Positions 12,917 to 24,140 are shown, counted from the first letter of the stretch. The stretch is 64,000 nucleotides of DNA from Leptodactylus fallax (GCA_947044405.1 CAMRHE010000357.1:1163501-1227500), one strand, 5' to 3'. Numbers and translations are program-made. Notes: generated by a model from the sequence alone, not told the origin.

Positions 12917-14222
12917 GCAATCTGCCACTGTCCTCCAATCCTGGGTCCCAATGGTTAGGTGCGTGACAATTAATGTCAAGGGCCTGGGTTCCAACATTAA
13001 AAGGCGCCATGTCCTTAGAGAACTCCGCTCCTTACGAGCGGATGTGGCGTTTCTTCAGGAGACTCATTTTGACCGCGCTGGTACTTTTGCCTTCGCTAAG
13101 CATTATTTTCCCGTAGCTTTTTCGGCCTTCCACAATCGACGCAGAGCTGGGGTGGCTATCCTTCTTTCTCGATCCTGCCCAATTACAGTGACGACTTCCC
13201 ACATAGACCCAGGTGGCCGGTTTGTTATCTTGGAGGGGCTCCTTTATGGTGCCCCGATTGTTTTATGCAATGTCTATGCCCCCAATTCAGCACAGATCCC
13301 GTTCTTGCGCCGGGTATTCTCCCGTCTGCGCGCTCTCCCACCATCAGCTTGGCTGGTGGGGGGAGACTTTAACATGGTCTTCTCTGAACGGGTGGATCGT
13401 CTGGTGTTACCCCAGGGCCCAACCCCCCATAGGTTGGCCCAACTTGCAAGGGAGTTCCGCAGGCTGATCCGCGCCCACTCTTTGTATGACCTTTGGCGAG
13501 TGGACAATCCTACGGCGCGCTCCTACACCTTCTTTTCTCACCCTCATAACACTCACACCCGCATTGACTACTTCTTTGGAAATGCTCCCGCTCTTCGTTT
13601 GCTTAGGGACACGAACATTGGCCCTCTCACCTGGTCTGATCATGCCCCAGTCGTGGTTACCTTATCTACGACTCCAGTGCCTACTCGCCAATGTCATTGG
13701 CGTCTTAACGAAACACTGCTCAATTCGCCGACCTCCCTCGAGACCCTGCGCACACACTTGATAGATTATTTTAGGGACAACTTAGGCTCGGTAGACTCTC
13801 TTGCCATTCTCTGGGAAGCCCATAAGGCGGTCATGAGAGGATGCTGTATCGCATTGGCTTCTAGGCTTAAAAGGGACAGACAGGTCCAGGAACAGCTCCT
13901 CCAAGCCCGTATTCGGTCCCTTACGACGACTTTGGCAGCGCATCCATCCCTGGGGGTTCTTCGCCGTTTGGTCCTGGCCCGGGCGGACCTCCGTGATTTG
14001 GAGACCCGCCATGTGGAACGACTTCTCCTTTATACCCGTCAGAGGTTTTTTGAACGAGGTAATAAATCTCATACCCTCCTGGCAGGAACCCTCAGGGATC
14101 ATCGGGCCTCTTCCACACCACACTCTGTCCGTGACCCTGCGGGTACTCTTCAACATCACCCTGATGCTGTGGCGCTGGCGTTCCACTCTTACTACTCTAA
14201 GCTGTATGACTTACCCCCCCCC
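12915..14222 (+). pseudogene. LINE ORF2, endonuclease part
   Basis: The apurinic-type endonuclease nicks target DNA to prime reverse transcription. The frame opens at ATG 12915, which overlaps the target duplication; the next ATG (12951) begins MVRCVTINVKGLGSN. All hallmark blocks are visible: the INVKGL asparagine, LQETH glutamate, CNVYAPNS, GGDFNMV, TRIDYFF and the SDHAPV aspartate-histidine. A linker rich in arginine and leucine follows (residues about 250-430) to FHSYYSKLYDLPPP. The frame then breaks at a run of nine C at 14214-14222 and continues in the +1 register as reverse transcriptase. The few codons read past the C-run up to 14246 are out of frame with the parent protein. Confidence 0.9.
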
Positions 14223-15738
14223 ACGAGCACTACTCCCTGGGGATGACTCAACACTACTGGAAGACTATTTAAAGGATTGTTGTCTCCCACGCCTTCCTCC
14301 TGAGGCCCTAACCTCCCTGAACACCCCCATCACCAGGGAGGAACTAGAAGGGGTCCTGAGGGACCTCCCAAATGGGAAAGCCCCAGGCCCAGATGGGTTC
14401 ACTTACAATTATTATAAGGTTTTCCAGGGTGAACTCTCTGCTCATCTATTGTCCCTCTTCAATTCCTTCCTTTCAGGTTCCCCTATACCCCCGACTATGC
14501 TCTCTTCACTACTCACATTGGTCCCTAAACCGGGTAAGGACTTGCAGGATTGTGCTAACTACCGACCGATTGCTTTGCTGAACATGGACCTGAAACTTTT
14601 CACCAAACTCTTAGCCAATAGACTGAATGCTTGGCTCCCTCTGCTTGTCCATAAGGACCAGGTGGGATTCATCCCCTGTCGTCAGGGTGGTGACAACACC
14701 AGGAGGACTGTGGATTTGGTGGAGGTGGCCAATCATTATTCTACCCCGGCCCTTCTCTTGAGCCTGGACGCTGAAAAGGCTTTTGACCGCATAAATTGGT
14801 CGTTTATGCATACTACGCTTAAGGCGTTCGGGCTTACGGGACCGTTTCTCACAGCTATCCAGGCCCTTTACTCCTTACCCTCAGCAGCAATTAAGCTTCC
14901 CCATGCATCTTCGCCCTTCTTCCCTATTCGAAATGGCACTAGGCAGGGTTGCCCCCTGTCACCCATCATATTTGCCCTCTGCATTGAACCGCTAGCGGCC
15001 AAGATTAGGCGAGACCCTAATATCAAGGGCATCATGGTCCAAGATAAGGAATTTAAGATATCTCTCTTTGCGGACGATGTACTCCTCACTCTCACCTCCC
15101 CTCATACTACCCTTCCAAACTTGCTGCGCTCGCTAGAGACCTATGGTGATCTCTCAGGGTATAAGGTGAACCCCGCGAAGACTGAGGCACTCCCACTTAA
15201 CATCCCACGGGACCGTCTCCTTCTCCTCCGCAGTAATTACGATTTCCAGTGGCGGGAGTCCTCTATCCGCTACCTGGGAGTCCATATATCCACCTCCTAT
15301 GCGACCCTCTACTCGGCAAACTACCCGCGGTTGTTTTGTGAGCTAAGAGCCCTATTGGACAAATGGCAACCCTTGCCTATCTCCCTTTTGGGGAGAATTG
15401 CTGCAGTCAAGATGACTCTCCTCCCGAAGCTACTGTATTTTTTCGAGACGCTCCCAGTCGCGATACCTCGGGGAGAATTACGGAACCTACAGAAAGCTAT
15501 CTTCCAGTTTATCTGGAAAGCAAAACGACACCGAATACCTAGATCTGTTATGCTGGCGGATAGGGGGTCTGGGGGTATGGCTGTCCCACATCTGTTACAT
15601 TATTACTGGGCGGCCCACTTACGCCATATCCCATTCTGGGCAGCTATGCCAGCATACACCAGATGGGTGCAGATAGAGAAGCTATGGCTGGCACCCATGC
15701 ATCCTAACGCACTTCTGTGGGTCAGCCCCCCCCCCCCA
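14223..15738 (+). pseudogene. LINE ORF2, reverse transcriptase part
   Basis: The RT domain follows the C9 frameshift. The blocks in order are NGKAPGPDGF, LTLVPKPGKD, NYRPIALLNMDLKLFTKLLA, DQVGFIPCRQG, LLSLDAEKAFDRINW (catalytic Asp of motif A), GTRQGCPLSPIIFALCIEPL (motif B), ISLFADDVLL (motif C, FADD at 15067-15078), GYKVNPAKTEALP and IRYLGVHI. A thumb-like segment follows, with KWQPLPISLLGRIAAVKM and FQFIWKAKRHRIPRSVM. All catalytic residues are intact and there is no internal stop. The frame is lost at a run of twelve C at 15726-15737, after which the protein continues two bases out of register. Confidence 0.93.
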
Positions 15739-16763
15739 CCCCCCCTGCCTCGTACCTGTTGGGCCCCATTCGGTTTACTAGATCTATCTGGTCTACCTGT
15801 TGTGCTAGATTCTCCCTGATGTCCCCGCGCTCATCTATGGTCTCCATACTATACAACCCCCTTCTCCCAGAGAGCCTGACTTCTGCCATGACTAAAGTGT
15901 GGTCTGAAGCTGGCCTTTACCGGATTGCTGACATGGTTGGCCCTGGAACCTTGGAACTCAGGTCCTTTGCTTATCTTACAGCTAATCAAAACCTGCCAAG
16001 TACTGAATGGTTCCATTACTTGCAGGTGGTTCACTTTGTCCGCTCCCTCCATGGGTCTCTTAAGGTGTCACTCCCCACCGCTTTTGAAAAGATTTGTCGT
16101 GCAGGCACGTCCACTAGGGGCTTTATATCCTCTATTTACCAACTTCTTAACTCACAAACTACAGGCTCTCCTGTTAATCATCGCTATATGCTTAAATGGG
16201 AGGAGGCGGTGGGTAAACCCATCTCCCAGGAACAGTGGCGGATTGTATGGTCTCGGGCCCAGAAATCATCTCAGTGCATTACGTTTAGGGAAACGCAGTA
16301 TAAGCTGTTGATGCATTGGTATCATACTCCGGCTCTCCTTCATACTTTAAACCCATTAGTTCCCCCATGGTGCTGGCGCTGTGGAGCTGCGGTGGGTACC
16401 CTGCACCATATCTTTTGGACGTGCCCTCTCATCCTCGGTTTTTGGAGGGAGGTCAGGACTCTGACGACTGCTCTCTTTTTGCAAGAGGTTCCTCTTGACC
16501 CTCTTCTTTATCTCCTGAACCTTCCCCCCAGACACCTGAGCAATAAGTCATCCAGGCTTTTCTTGCATCTTTGTACTGCAGCTAAAACTCTCATAGCTAG
16601 AAACTGGAAGAAGGTGAGTCCCCCATCTAGTCTTGAGCTTGTGGCTAGAATGAAGGATGTGAGGAGTCTTGAATACCTGACTGCTGGCCTACATAATTCA
16701 CGGGAAGCCTTTGGGGCTATTTGGGCACCCTGGGACATGTATTGTACATCACAGGGTCTCTGA
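15739..16763 (+). pseudogene. LINE ORF2, C-terminal region with zinc knuckle
   Basis: This is the third register of the same ORF2. It begins after the second poly-C tract with SYLLGPIRFTRSIWSTCCAR and ends at the TGA at 16761-16763. The zinc-knuckle-like CWRCGAAVGTLHHIFWTC (CX2CX7HX5C, counted on the second His of the pair) lies in the last third. ENH-type residues are absent, as expected for a LINE without RNase H. The parallel segment of the second LINE (27064-27130, CWRC...HIFWSC) supports the alignment. The product would be a 1.28-kb-codon-scale protein of about 1,280 residues if the two registers were continuous. Confidence 0.88.
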
Positions 16764-17008
16764 TCTCTAGTCCTCTCCTTCCCTCCCCCCCCTTCCCTTT
16801 GGTCCTACCCTTGTCTTCTTAACCCCTCCATTCCCCCCTCCCTTGTTCACTGCTTAATTTAAATGCATATTGCTTAAGGGGGAGGAGGCAGATAGCCTCT
16901 ATTTACCTCAATGCTTCCTGTTTGTTTGATTATTATTGTTTTTTTGTTTTTTTCTTTATTCCTTGTTAATGAAAAATTTTTCAATAAAATTACAGTTATA
17001 TAAAAAAA

Positions 17009-17023
17009 AAAATTTTTTACCAT
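17009..17023. repeat. Target-site duplication, 3' copy, of the LINE at 12917
   Basis: AAAATTTTTTACCAT follows and partly overlaps the A-tail of the LINE; it pairs with 12903-12916. Confidence 0.8.
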
Positions 17024-17123
17024 ATGTTTTACTGTGAAAACCAATATGGGGTACACAGGGAGTCAGGGACAAGGATATGAATGCAGTTTATTTTACAAAT
17101 TATATATTAATTCACATTTAGGT

Positions 17124-17936
17124 TAAGGCCCCACGTTGAGGAAATGCAGCATTTTTTGTTGCAGATTTTTCCTTCAAAAGGAATGGAAAATGTAAAGGAA
17201 CTACTTAAACGTTTCCCTTCTGTTTAACCTTTCCCTGCCTACGTATACGTCCGCCCAGGGTGGCACTTTTGTAGCAGAGGACGTATGTAATACGTCCTTA
17301 CCACTAATGCCGATATCTCAGGATCAGTTATGGCTATGAAGATGATCTTGGATTCATTTTAAAGAAGAGGATGTCATCATGATAGCCTTTACAAATCCGG
17401 AGCAATTTGCTGGTGAAAAGGCTATTTGACAGGGATAGCATGGACTTCTGTCCATGTTATCCCTTCTATCAATCAGAGAGCCTGCTATACTTTTGCTCTC
17501 TGATTGTCACATAGAGGGATAATGTAATACCCCACTGAGCCTAATCAGAGGGGTTTTCTTATGTAATACCCCTCTAAACATAACAAGGAAGTTATTGGTG
17601 GTTTGACCCAGACATTTACCATCATCCAGTTCGCAGCGCCTAAAGAGTTACACCAAACACTTACAGAACACATACACAAATTCATCAGTAAAGTTTACAT
17701 TTGACCCTGTCCCTGTCCTGTCCATACCTGATCTTTATAGAGTAAAATACAGGGGGGTTATTATAATTTTTTATCATTGCAATGTAGGTTTTATTTGTTC
17801 ATCTCAAAACTGTGAAAGTTGCTCTGGCTTTTGAGGTGCAAAATATCCGGAGACCCCTGGCAGCAAAAGGGTTAATCCACTCCTGACTTTGGCTCAAAAA
17901 ACCGCAGCAAAATCTGCAACAAAAAACGCAGCCTGA
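17124..17936 (+). mobile_element. Palindromic MITE, 'GGCCCCACGT' family (short subfamily), split by a TTAA element
   Basis: The left half has GGTTAAGGCCCCACGTTGAG and GTTGCAGATTTTTCC. The right half resumes with TCCACTCCTGACTTTGGC and AACCGCAGCAAAATCTGC. The interruption is the TTAA-flanked element at 17228-17871, and the halves join cleanly around one TTAA. Confidence 0.8.
17228..17871. mobile_element. TTAA-flanked, piggyBac-like non-autonomous element
   Basis: TTAA at 17224-17227 and 17872-17875 flank the element. Its ends CCTTTCCCTGCC and GGCAGCAAAAGGG are inverted with few mismatches. About 644 bp long, it carries no transposase. The TTAA duplication and the terminal CCYTT are typical of piggyBac-type elements; the assignment is inferred. 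Confidence 0.72.
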
Positions 17937-18290
17937 AGCAATAATAATAGTAACATATAAGATCAAACAACTCCACAACAATGTACTTACCAGCTAAATA
18001 GATCAACAACCATTTACAATGACATAGCTACCATTTTATGACCGCAATGTACTACTATTTTTGTTCTTCCTAAATCACTTCTGCCTGTCTCACACAAATA
18101 AAATGAGTTGTATATCTGCCACTGCTAATCTTTACTTTCTGTATATCTTACAATATATAGAAGTTATTTGTTTTGAGTGTACTGTATACATGTTAAAAAT
18201 GTTATTCTCTAAAGTTTTGTTTTCATATAATAAATATAGCATGTCATAAACGAAGAGATATTACAATTGTAACTTTTCCAAAAGAACATA

Positions 18291-18912
18291 AAGGCTAGGG
18301 CTCCATGTAGCGAACTGCAGCTAAAATATTCAGTAGAGAAAACACAGCAAAAATGTGCATAGCGTTTCTCATTGGATTTTTGTGTTTTTTTTATCTCTTT
18401 TCTGCAGGTAAAATTGACAGGCTGCGTTTTTTGCAATGTGTGGATGGAATTAGCCAGAATCTCATTTACTTTGCTGGTACTGCAAAACACAGGGATTTTT
18501 TCTACTGCATTTCCGCAGCAGGCAAAAATACCGTTTCCGCCAGGGCCCCCACGTTGCCAAAACGCTGCATTTTGGTTGCTATGGAAATGCCGTGACAAAA
18601 AACACGGCATTATACAGTACCTGTAAAGTGGATGGGATTCAGGTAAACACAGTGCAAAAAAAAATCTGCAGTGGAAATGCTGCAATTTCAAAAACACCAC
18701 ACGTTGCGCAAACTCAGAGTTTTTTGTTGAAGATTTAGCTGTGTTTTATTAAGCCAAAATCTGGAGTGGATTTAACAGAAGGGAAAAGTCTTAGTGCTTC
18801 CATATATATTTTCCATTCCTTTTCAAGACACTTCTGAGTTTGGCTCAAAAAAATGTAGCAAAAACCTGCAACAAAAAAAGGTATGTTTCATCAACGTGAG
18901 GCCTCAGCTTAA
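18291..18912 (+). mobile_element. Cluster of three palindromic MITE copies, 'GGCCCCACGT' family
   Basis: At 18291-18548 lies a long-subfamily part (AATTAGCCAGAATCTC). At 18541-18700 another partial copy begins CAGGGCCCCCACGTTGCC. At 18700-18912 a short-subfamily copy has TTTGTTGAAGATTTAGC and AACCTGCAACAAAAAAAG and ends CAACGTGAGGCCTCAGC. The open frames called across it on both strands are by-products. Confidence 0.68.
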
Positions 18913-19565
18913 AAGATACATTTTTACCAAACAGAAGCCACTGGCTATCATGATTGCTTGTGCATAATTTTCTTATGATTGAACCTAATTGTCAAAGCCG
19001 TCCATTTCAGCCAAATTTTGGGTGTGGCTCAGATACTTTCTCACTTTAAGGCCTCCTAAACAGCCTGATAATTACTGTACAAGACTGACATAAAGCATAT
19101 CACTATGCATATCACTATGCACACGGCCACGTTCATTCCGGGAAATACAACCCTCATGTCGACCATGTCTGCAGATCTGAATGTGGTTGTGTGCAGGAGT
19201 CCTTAGGGCACTTTCACACTGTTAGTATTTGGCAATTAGCATTTGTAATCCAAAACCAAAAGTGGGGCTGAAACACAGAAGAGGAGTAAATCTGAACATT
19301 ATAACTTTTCTCTGTAGGGTAAAGAAATACTTTCAGAAATCATTGTCTGTCAACACAGTTCATCATATAATCCACAAATGCAGGTCCAAGCTGTATTAAG
19401 CAACGAAGAAACCATATATCAACACTTTCTACACCACCATCTTCTCTGGGGCAAAGCTCATTTAAAATGGACTGAGGCAATAAAAATGAATAAAAAATGA
19501 ATAAAAATAAAAAACCACGGACACCGAGTTGTGCGGACTCAATAGTAAAAAAGTTTAAGTTAGCT
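18913..19565. other. Intronic DNA, nothing firm
   Basis: Possible remnants of a TTCACAC-ended MITE at 19203-19260 (AGGGCACTTTCACACTGTTA). No gene was recognised. Confidence 0.45.
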
Positions 19566-20054
19566 TTATGTTTAATCAATGTTTATTGAAACAATTTTGT
19601 AAAGAATACAGTTATTTAAAATACAAAACACAGGCCAGTGGGCCCAAGAGGTCCACAACATTTTACAGGGTCGCGACAAAAGGAAGACCGGATGCAACGG
19701 CAGCTGTAGACGCCAGAGGGCCAACACCCAACAGTAATGGAGGGCACATATCTAGACCACGAGAAGATGCTCCTCCGAAAACACATACATATGGGTGCGG
19801 CTGGAATCTGTGGCCTGGGTGGTGAAATTAGGAATGAGATAACATTAGGTACACAGAGGGGGAAGACAGACAAATACAAGTATAATACAGGTAGGGGAGG
19901 GGGAAAGAAACATGGCAAGGGGGAGCTAATCCAAAGAGGAATTGTGAAGGGATCACAGGGCTCAATAAAAGTTGGAGAACTCCACAGACTCCTGAAACAC
20001 CACCCACGGCCGCCAGAGACACGAACTTGGAGGAATCAGCAGAATCCTCTGCCA
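19566..20054 (-). mobile_element. Probable 3' end of a LINE, minus strand
   Basis: Read on the minus strand it is a purine-poor stretch (CCCCCTCCCCTACC, TCTTCCCCCTCTG) ending ATTGTTTCAATAAACATTG. That matches the pyrimidine-rich tail and TTCAATAAA ending seen on the LINE at 12917. No RT or endonuclease motif is included, so the clade is inferred from the tail only. Confidence 0.42.
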
Positions 20055-20060
20055 CCAAGG

Positions 20061-21358
20061 CAGGGCTGGCGTCAGAACCTGGCTTACCCGGGCAACTGCC
20101 AGGGCCCCAAACTCCTAAAGGAGCCCATTCGGCTGCCGGGTGCTGATTGCGGCAGTTTTTTGCTTTTTTTTTTTTTTAAAAATAGGCCGTTACCTGCTGG
20201 AGTAGCCCCAGCAGGTAATGGGCCCTATTTATTTACCGATACCCGCTGCAGGAGCGGGGGATCACATAGTAAGGCCAGGATCGCCTGGCAGTTTGGTTCA
20301 GACCAAATAGATCCAGACCGAAACTGCTATTATCTTACTCCGGGGTCTCTTCACACCCCGAAGTATAATGAGGCACAGGGGAGGTGAGTGAACATAATAA
20401 ACAGTGTTACTTATCTCTCCTGCGCTCCGGTGCGACTTCGGCCCTCTTCAATGACCTCACATGGGTCAGGCCGGGGTCGCGACGCATAATGTAACCCACG
20501 TCTCTGACGTCATCGAAGAGGGCAGAAGAATTAACAGGGAGTCATGCCGGAGCCCTAGAGAGTTAAGTAACACTGTTTATTATGTTCACTAACCTCCTTT
20601 GGGCCTCTGATCATTATACTCGCAGATCTGAAAAGACCACAGAGTATAATAATAGTTTGTGGATCGTGAACCCCAAAAATTTGCAAGGACCACCATAGGG
20701 GCCACTATGGGACATAATACTGTGTGAAGGGGCCACTGTAGGACATTATACCTCTTGAAGGGGCCGCTATGGGACATTATACTGTGTGCAGGGGCCGCTA
20801 TAGAACATTATACCGTGTGAAGGGACCACTATGGGTCATTACACCGTGTGAAAGGACCGCTATGGGACATTGTACTGTGTGAAGGGGCAGCTGTGGGACA
20901 TTATATTGTGTGCAGGGCTTGCTATGGGACATTATACCGTGTACAGGGGCTGCTGAGGGACATTATACTGTGTGCAGGGGCCGCTGTGGGACATTATACT
21001 GTGTGAAGAGGCCACTGTGGGATATTATACTGTGTGAAGGGGCCACTGTGGGACATTATACTGTGTGAAGGGGCTGCTGTGAGACATTATACTGTGTGAA
21101 GGGGCCACTGTGGGACATTATACTGTGTGGAAGGGCCGCTATCGGACATTATACTGTGTGGAGGGGCCTCTATGGGACATTATACTGCATGGAGGCCACT
21201 GTGGGACTTTATACTGTGGGAAGGGGCCACTGTGGGACATTATAGTGTGTTTAAATAGGGAATTATACTGTGTGGGGGCCAGGAAAGGGGGCGCTATGCA
21301 ATGGGGGCCCAAGTCAAAAGTATGCTATGGGGCCCAGTCTTTGCTAGTTACGTCCCTG
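20061..21358. mobile_element. hAT-like non-autonomous element carrying a minisatellite
   Basis: It starts CAGGGCTGGCGTCAG and ends GCTAGTTACGTCCCTG. Such CAGGG...CCCTG ends are typical of hAT elements, but the ends match each other poorly and I found no 8-bp target duplication. Inside are an inverted repeat (20383-20419 with 20557-20594, about 36 of 38 bases) and a 31-bp tandem array. A GGGGTCTCTT...AGTATAAT block at 20342-20369 is shared with the hAT-like element at 58821. No transposase remains. Confidence 0.55.
20695..21262 (+). repeat. Minisatellite, 31-bp unit, about 18 copies
   Basis: The unit centres on GGGGCCACTGTGGGACATTA followed by TACTGTGTGAA. Copies differ by a few substitutions, mainly CCACTGTGGG versus CCGCTATGGG. 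The unit matches the array inside the hAT-like element at 60831-61080 (GGGGCCACTGTGGAGCATTA). Confidence 0.9.
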
Positions 21359-21398
21359 TATATATTTATTATACCCTGTCTGTGTATATATTTATATA

Positions 21399-21776
21399 CA
21401 GGTGCATCTCAATAAATTAGTATATCTTTGAAACATTCATTCATTTCAGTAATTCAGTAATTCAATTCATAATCAGCATCTTCCATAATTGTGTGTCCTA
21501 CTAAACCAGACTGAGGGACCATTTAAAGGCTTAGGAAACCTTGTCAGGTGACACATCTGAATTTACAATACTGAACTTTTTTTTACAATATTCTAATTTT
21601 CTTAGATTTGGGTTTTCATTACCTGTAATCCATAATCAACATTTACAGAAATAAAACACTTGAAATAGAACACTCTGTGTGTAAAGAATCTAGAAAATAT
21701 AGGAGGTCACTTTTTAATTCAATTACTGAAATAAATAAACGTTTCAAAGATATTCTAATTTATTGAGATGCACCTG
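21399..21776. mobile_element. Mariner/Tc1-type MITE, copy 2
   Basis: The ends CAGGTGCATCTCAATAAATT and AATTTATTGAGATGCACCTG are perfectly inverted over 20 bp and flanked by TA (21397-21398, 21777-21778). The 378-bp element is less decayed than copy 1 at 11536-11902. Confidence 0.92.
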
Positions 21777-22184
21777 TATGTATGTATGTATCTGTGGGGG
21801 CCAACTCAGTTTCTTCATTGAGCACTTCCATTAATACATATGAAAGCGTTCATTACACTGTTAACGGAATCAGGCCCTGTTCACACGGTGGAATCTGGTG
21901 CTAATTTTGCAGCGGATTTCACCCCCAAATCAGTGGCAGATTCTTCCCTCATTCTGCCACCCATTAAAAACAATTAGTGCAGGACGCCGAAAAAAAAAAA
22001 GTGCCCTGCTCGATCTTGCCGCGGATTCTGATTCAGAGGGTATGCTGATGCTCTGCACCATGAGCTGGAGGAAAGAAAATAAAGCAAAATCCGAGGCAGA
22101 TGTCTGCCTATAATTCTTCTTTACTGGGCTGACATCTGAACAGGCTGTATCTACTTGTATGGAATGGACTGTATTATAGTCCAC

Positions 22185-22330
22185 TCATGTAGGTCTCCCT
22201 CAGCAAAAAAAACCCACCCAATATCGGTTATTTTTTGCTGTGGTGCACATGAGTTGCTCCAAAAGGGGCCCACGGAGGCTCTGTCACCCAAGGGCCCACA
22301 CAAACCTGGAGCCAGCCCTGCACTAGGGTC
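22185..22330 (-). mobile_element. hAT-like fragment
   Basis: Read on the minus strand it begins CAGGGCTGGCTCCAGG and continues GTGGGCCCCTTTTGG, the terminal style of the hAT-like elements at 20061 and 58821. The other end was not found. Confidence 0.45.
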
Positions 22331-22379
22331 TCCATTCTCCATGCTTTAAAAATATATGCATCTTTATTTAATTGAACTC

Positions 22380-22612
22380 AATATTCATTTTTCCCTGTCC
22401 TAACTTTTTTGAGATGTGTTGCTGCCGTCAATTTCTAAATTAGTTAATTTTTTTCAAAAGAAATGGAAAAATGTCTAACTTTCAACTTCTGATATGTGTT
22501 CTATGTGCCACTGTGAATAAAATATGGTTATATGAGATTTCCAAAACATTGTGTCTTGTTTCCTCTACAGTTTACATAGCATTCCAAACTTTTTAGGAAT
22601 TGGGACTGTATG
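22380..22612 (+). mobile_element. DNA-transposon end fragment (CCAACTTTTTTGGAATTGGG type)
   Basis: TGTCCTAACTTTTTTGAGAT, TGTTGCTGCCGTCAA and CCAAACTTTTTAGGAATTGG match, from memory, a DNA-transposon 3' region common in fish and frog genomes. It is not coding and I do not name the superfamily. Confidence 0.45.
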
Positions 22613-22973
22613 TGCAGCATAACTTAAAATGTCATCTATAATAAAGATTTTCATTTCTTGTGATGCAGAGCATTGTCAGTTAATAGGGAGATATGGCTGG
22701 GTCAGATCAGGCGCAGTATAATTTTCCAAATGGACAACATTGTGTAAACAGTATATAAAATGTATTTTACCCTGATTTTTAGTGCATTTACATAATTGCA
22801 TTGATATTTTAGTGAAGTTACTGTACATAGTTGCATTGATATTTTTGTGCACTTTCATGATCCAAAGAGTGAAAATCAATAAGCCTCTAGTAATTTTTTT
22901 CATATTACATACATATCACTTGCTTGACATGCAGATTCTGTTTACCTCTGATGGTTGTGACACTTCTACCTGA

Positions 22974-23254
22974 ACTCAGTGCACTGTCGGCTTTCCCGTT
23001 ATGTGTCCCAGGGCTGGGGATATCGGTGCCGTTAATTTCGGCACCGATATCTCCATGCTGTCAGAAGCGCATCCCTCAGATCCTGAGCTGTGAGAAACGC
23101 CCCCCCCCCCCACAGCAGTACTCGTCCATAAACTTGTACTGTGGCCTTCCTTACTGCTCAAAGATGACGCTAGATTGTGAGGAATGCCCAGCACACTGTC
23201 GGCTTTCTAGTGGTATATAGAACTACATATGCATGAGGACATGAAAGGTCTTCT
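22974..23254. mobile_element. TTAA MITE, 'AGAGGACCTTTCAC' family, partial
   Basis: It contains the family blocks CACTGTCGGCTTTCC, GGATATCGGTGCCG and GAGAAACGCCCCC. It ends GGACATGAAAGGTCTTC at a TTAA (23255-23258). The other terminus is missing. Confidence 0.75.
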
Positions 23255-23614
23255 TTAAAGATAGGCCATCAATTTTAAAATGTTGTATGATCCCTTTGGC
23301 TAAATCCATTTCTATCTCTTCATCTCTATATATTCAGGACGGATCAACGTTTACTGTATTGTATGGCTGAGCTATAAAGTTGTAGGTGCTGCTATTGGTT
23401 CTGCTTCCTATTAAGTCCTAATTAGAATCCTGACCTTTTAACTTTTTGTCCATTTGTCCAGCTGACAATGGAACACCTAGCAGACAGATAAAAATCAGAT
23501 GACTCCACTGCTAATCTTTGCGTTCTCTGGTGACACTAAGAGATCAGATAAATCAGTGTTGCAAGAATTAATCTTGGGAAACAACAAGAATGTCCATGAG
23601 TGGTGGTAACTTAA

Positions 23615-24068
23615 AGAGGACCTTTCACATCCTCATGAACATGCGGTTTTACATACCGCTAGAAAGCCGACAGCGCACTGAATTCTGCACACTGTCGGCT
23701 TTCCCATTATGTGCCCCGGGGCTGGAGATATCGGTGGTCTTAGTTTCACTGTCCACCATCAGAAGGGCGTTCCTGACAGTCTGGCTGGGCTGTGAGAAAC
23801 GCCCTCCCTGACAGTACTTGTCCATAGCCCTGTACTGAGGGGGTGTTCCTCACAGCTCAGCCTCATCACTGGGCTGTAAGGAACGCCCCCTCTGACAGTA
23901 CAGGGCTATGGATGAGTACTGTCAGGGAGGGCGTTCCTTACCGCCCAGCTAGACTGTCAAGAACATCCTTCTGACGGTGAATGGTGAAACTAAGACCACT
24001 GATAACTGAAGATATGCTTTCTAGCGGTTTGTAAAACCGCATATACATGAGGACGTGAAAGGTCCTCT
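23615..24068. mobile_element. TTAA MITE, 'AGAGGACCTTTCAC' family, full length
   Basis: TTAA at 23611-23614 and 24069-24072 flank a 454-bp element. Its ends AGAGGACCTTTCACATCCTC and GAGGACGTGAAAGGTCCTCT are inverted, and pairing continues through GCGGTTTTACATACCGCTAG for about 50 bp. The interior is itself palindromic around GTACAGGGCTATGG. No coding capacity; TTAA target choice suggests a piggyBac-type mobiliser. Confidence 0.85.
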
Positions 24069-24140
24069 TTAAGGACACAATAATTGGTATGAAACAGGAA
24101 ATGCTAAGATTTAGTTATAACTTTGTATAGTGTTAAAGTA

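Larger units (their letters stand above)
12917..17012 (+). mobile_element. L1/Tx1-like LINE, 5'-truncated, ORF2 nearly complete
   Basis: This 4.1-kb non-LTR retrotransposon starts at the first codons of ORF2; ORF1 and the 5' UTR are missing. It contains an APE-type endonuclease, reverse transcriptase and a C-terminal zinc-knuckle region. A short pyrimidine-rich 3' UTR, a TTCAATAAAAT signal and an A-tail (17002-17012) follow. Target-site duplications flank it. Against the RIM gene it lies antisense. The GC-rich coding sequence stands out sharply from the AT-rich intron. The clade (L1/Tx1) is inferred from the domain order and C-terminal CX2CX7HX5C motif. Confidence 0.93.

Noticed and set aside
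19737..20387. Plus-strand open frame of 216 codons
   Set aside because: It spans a LINE-tail-like repeat and the start of a hAT-like element; no domain is recognisable and the composition is low-complexity.
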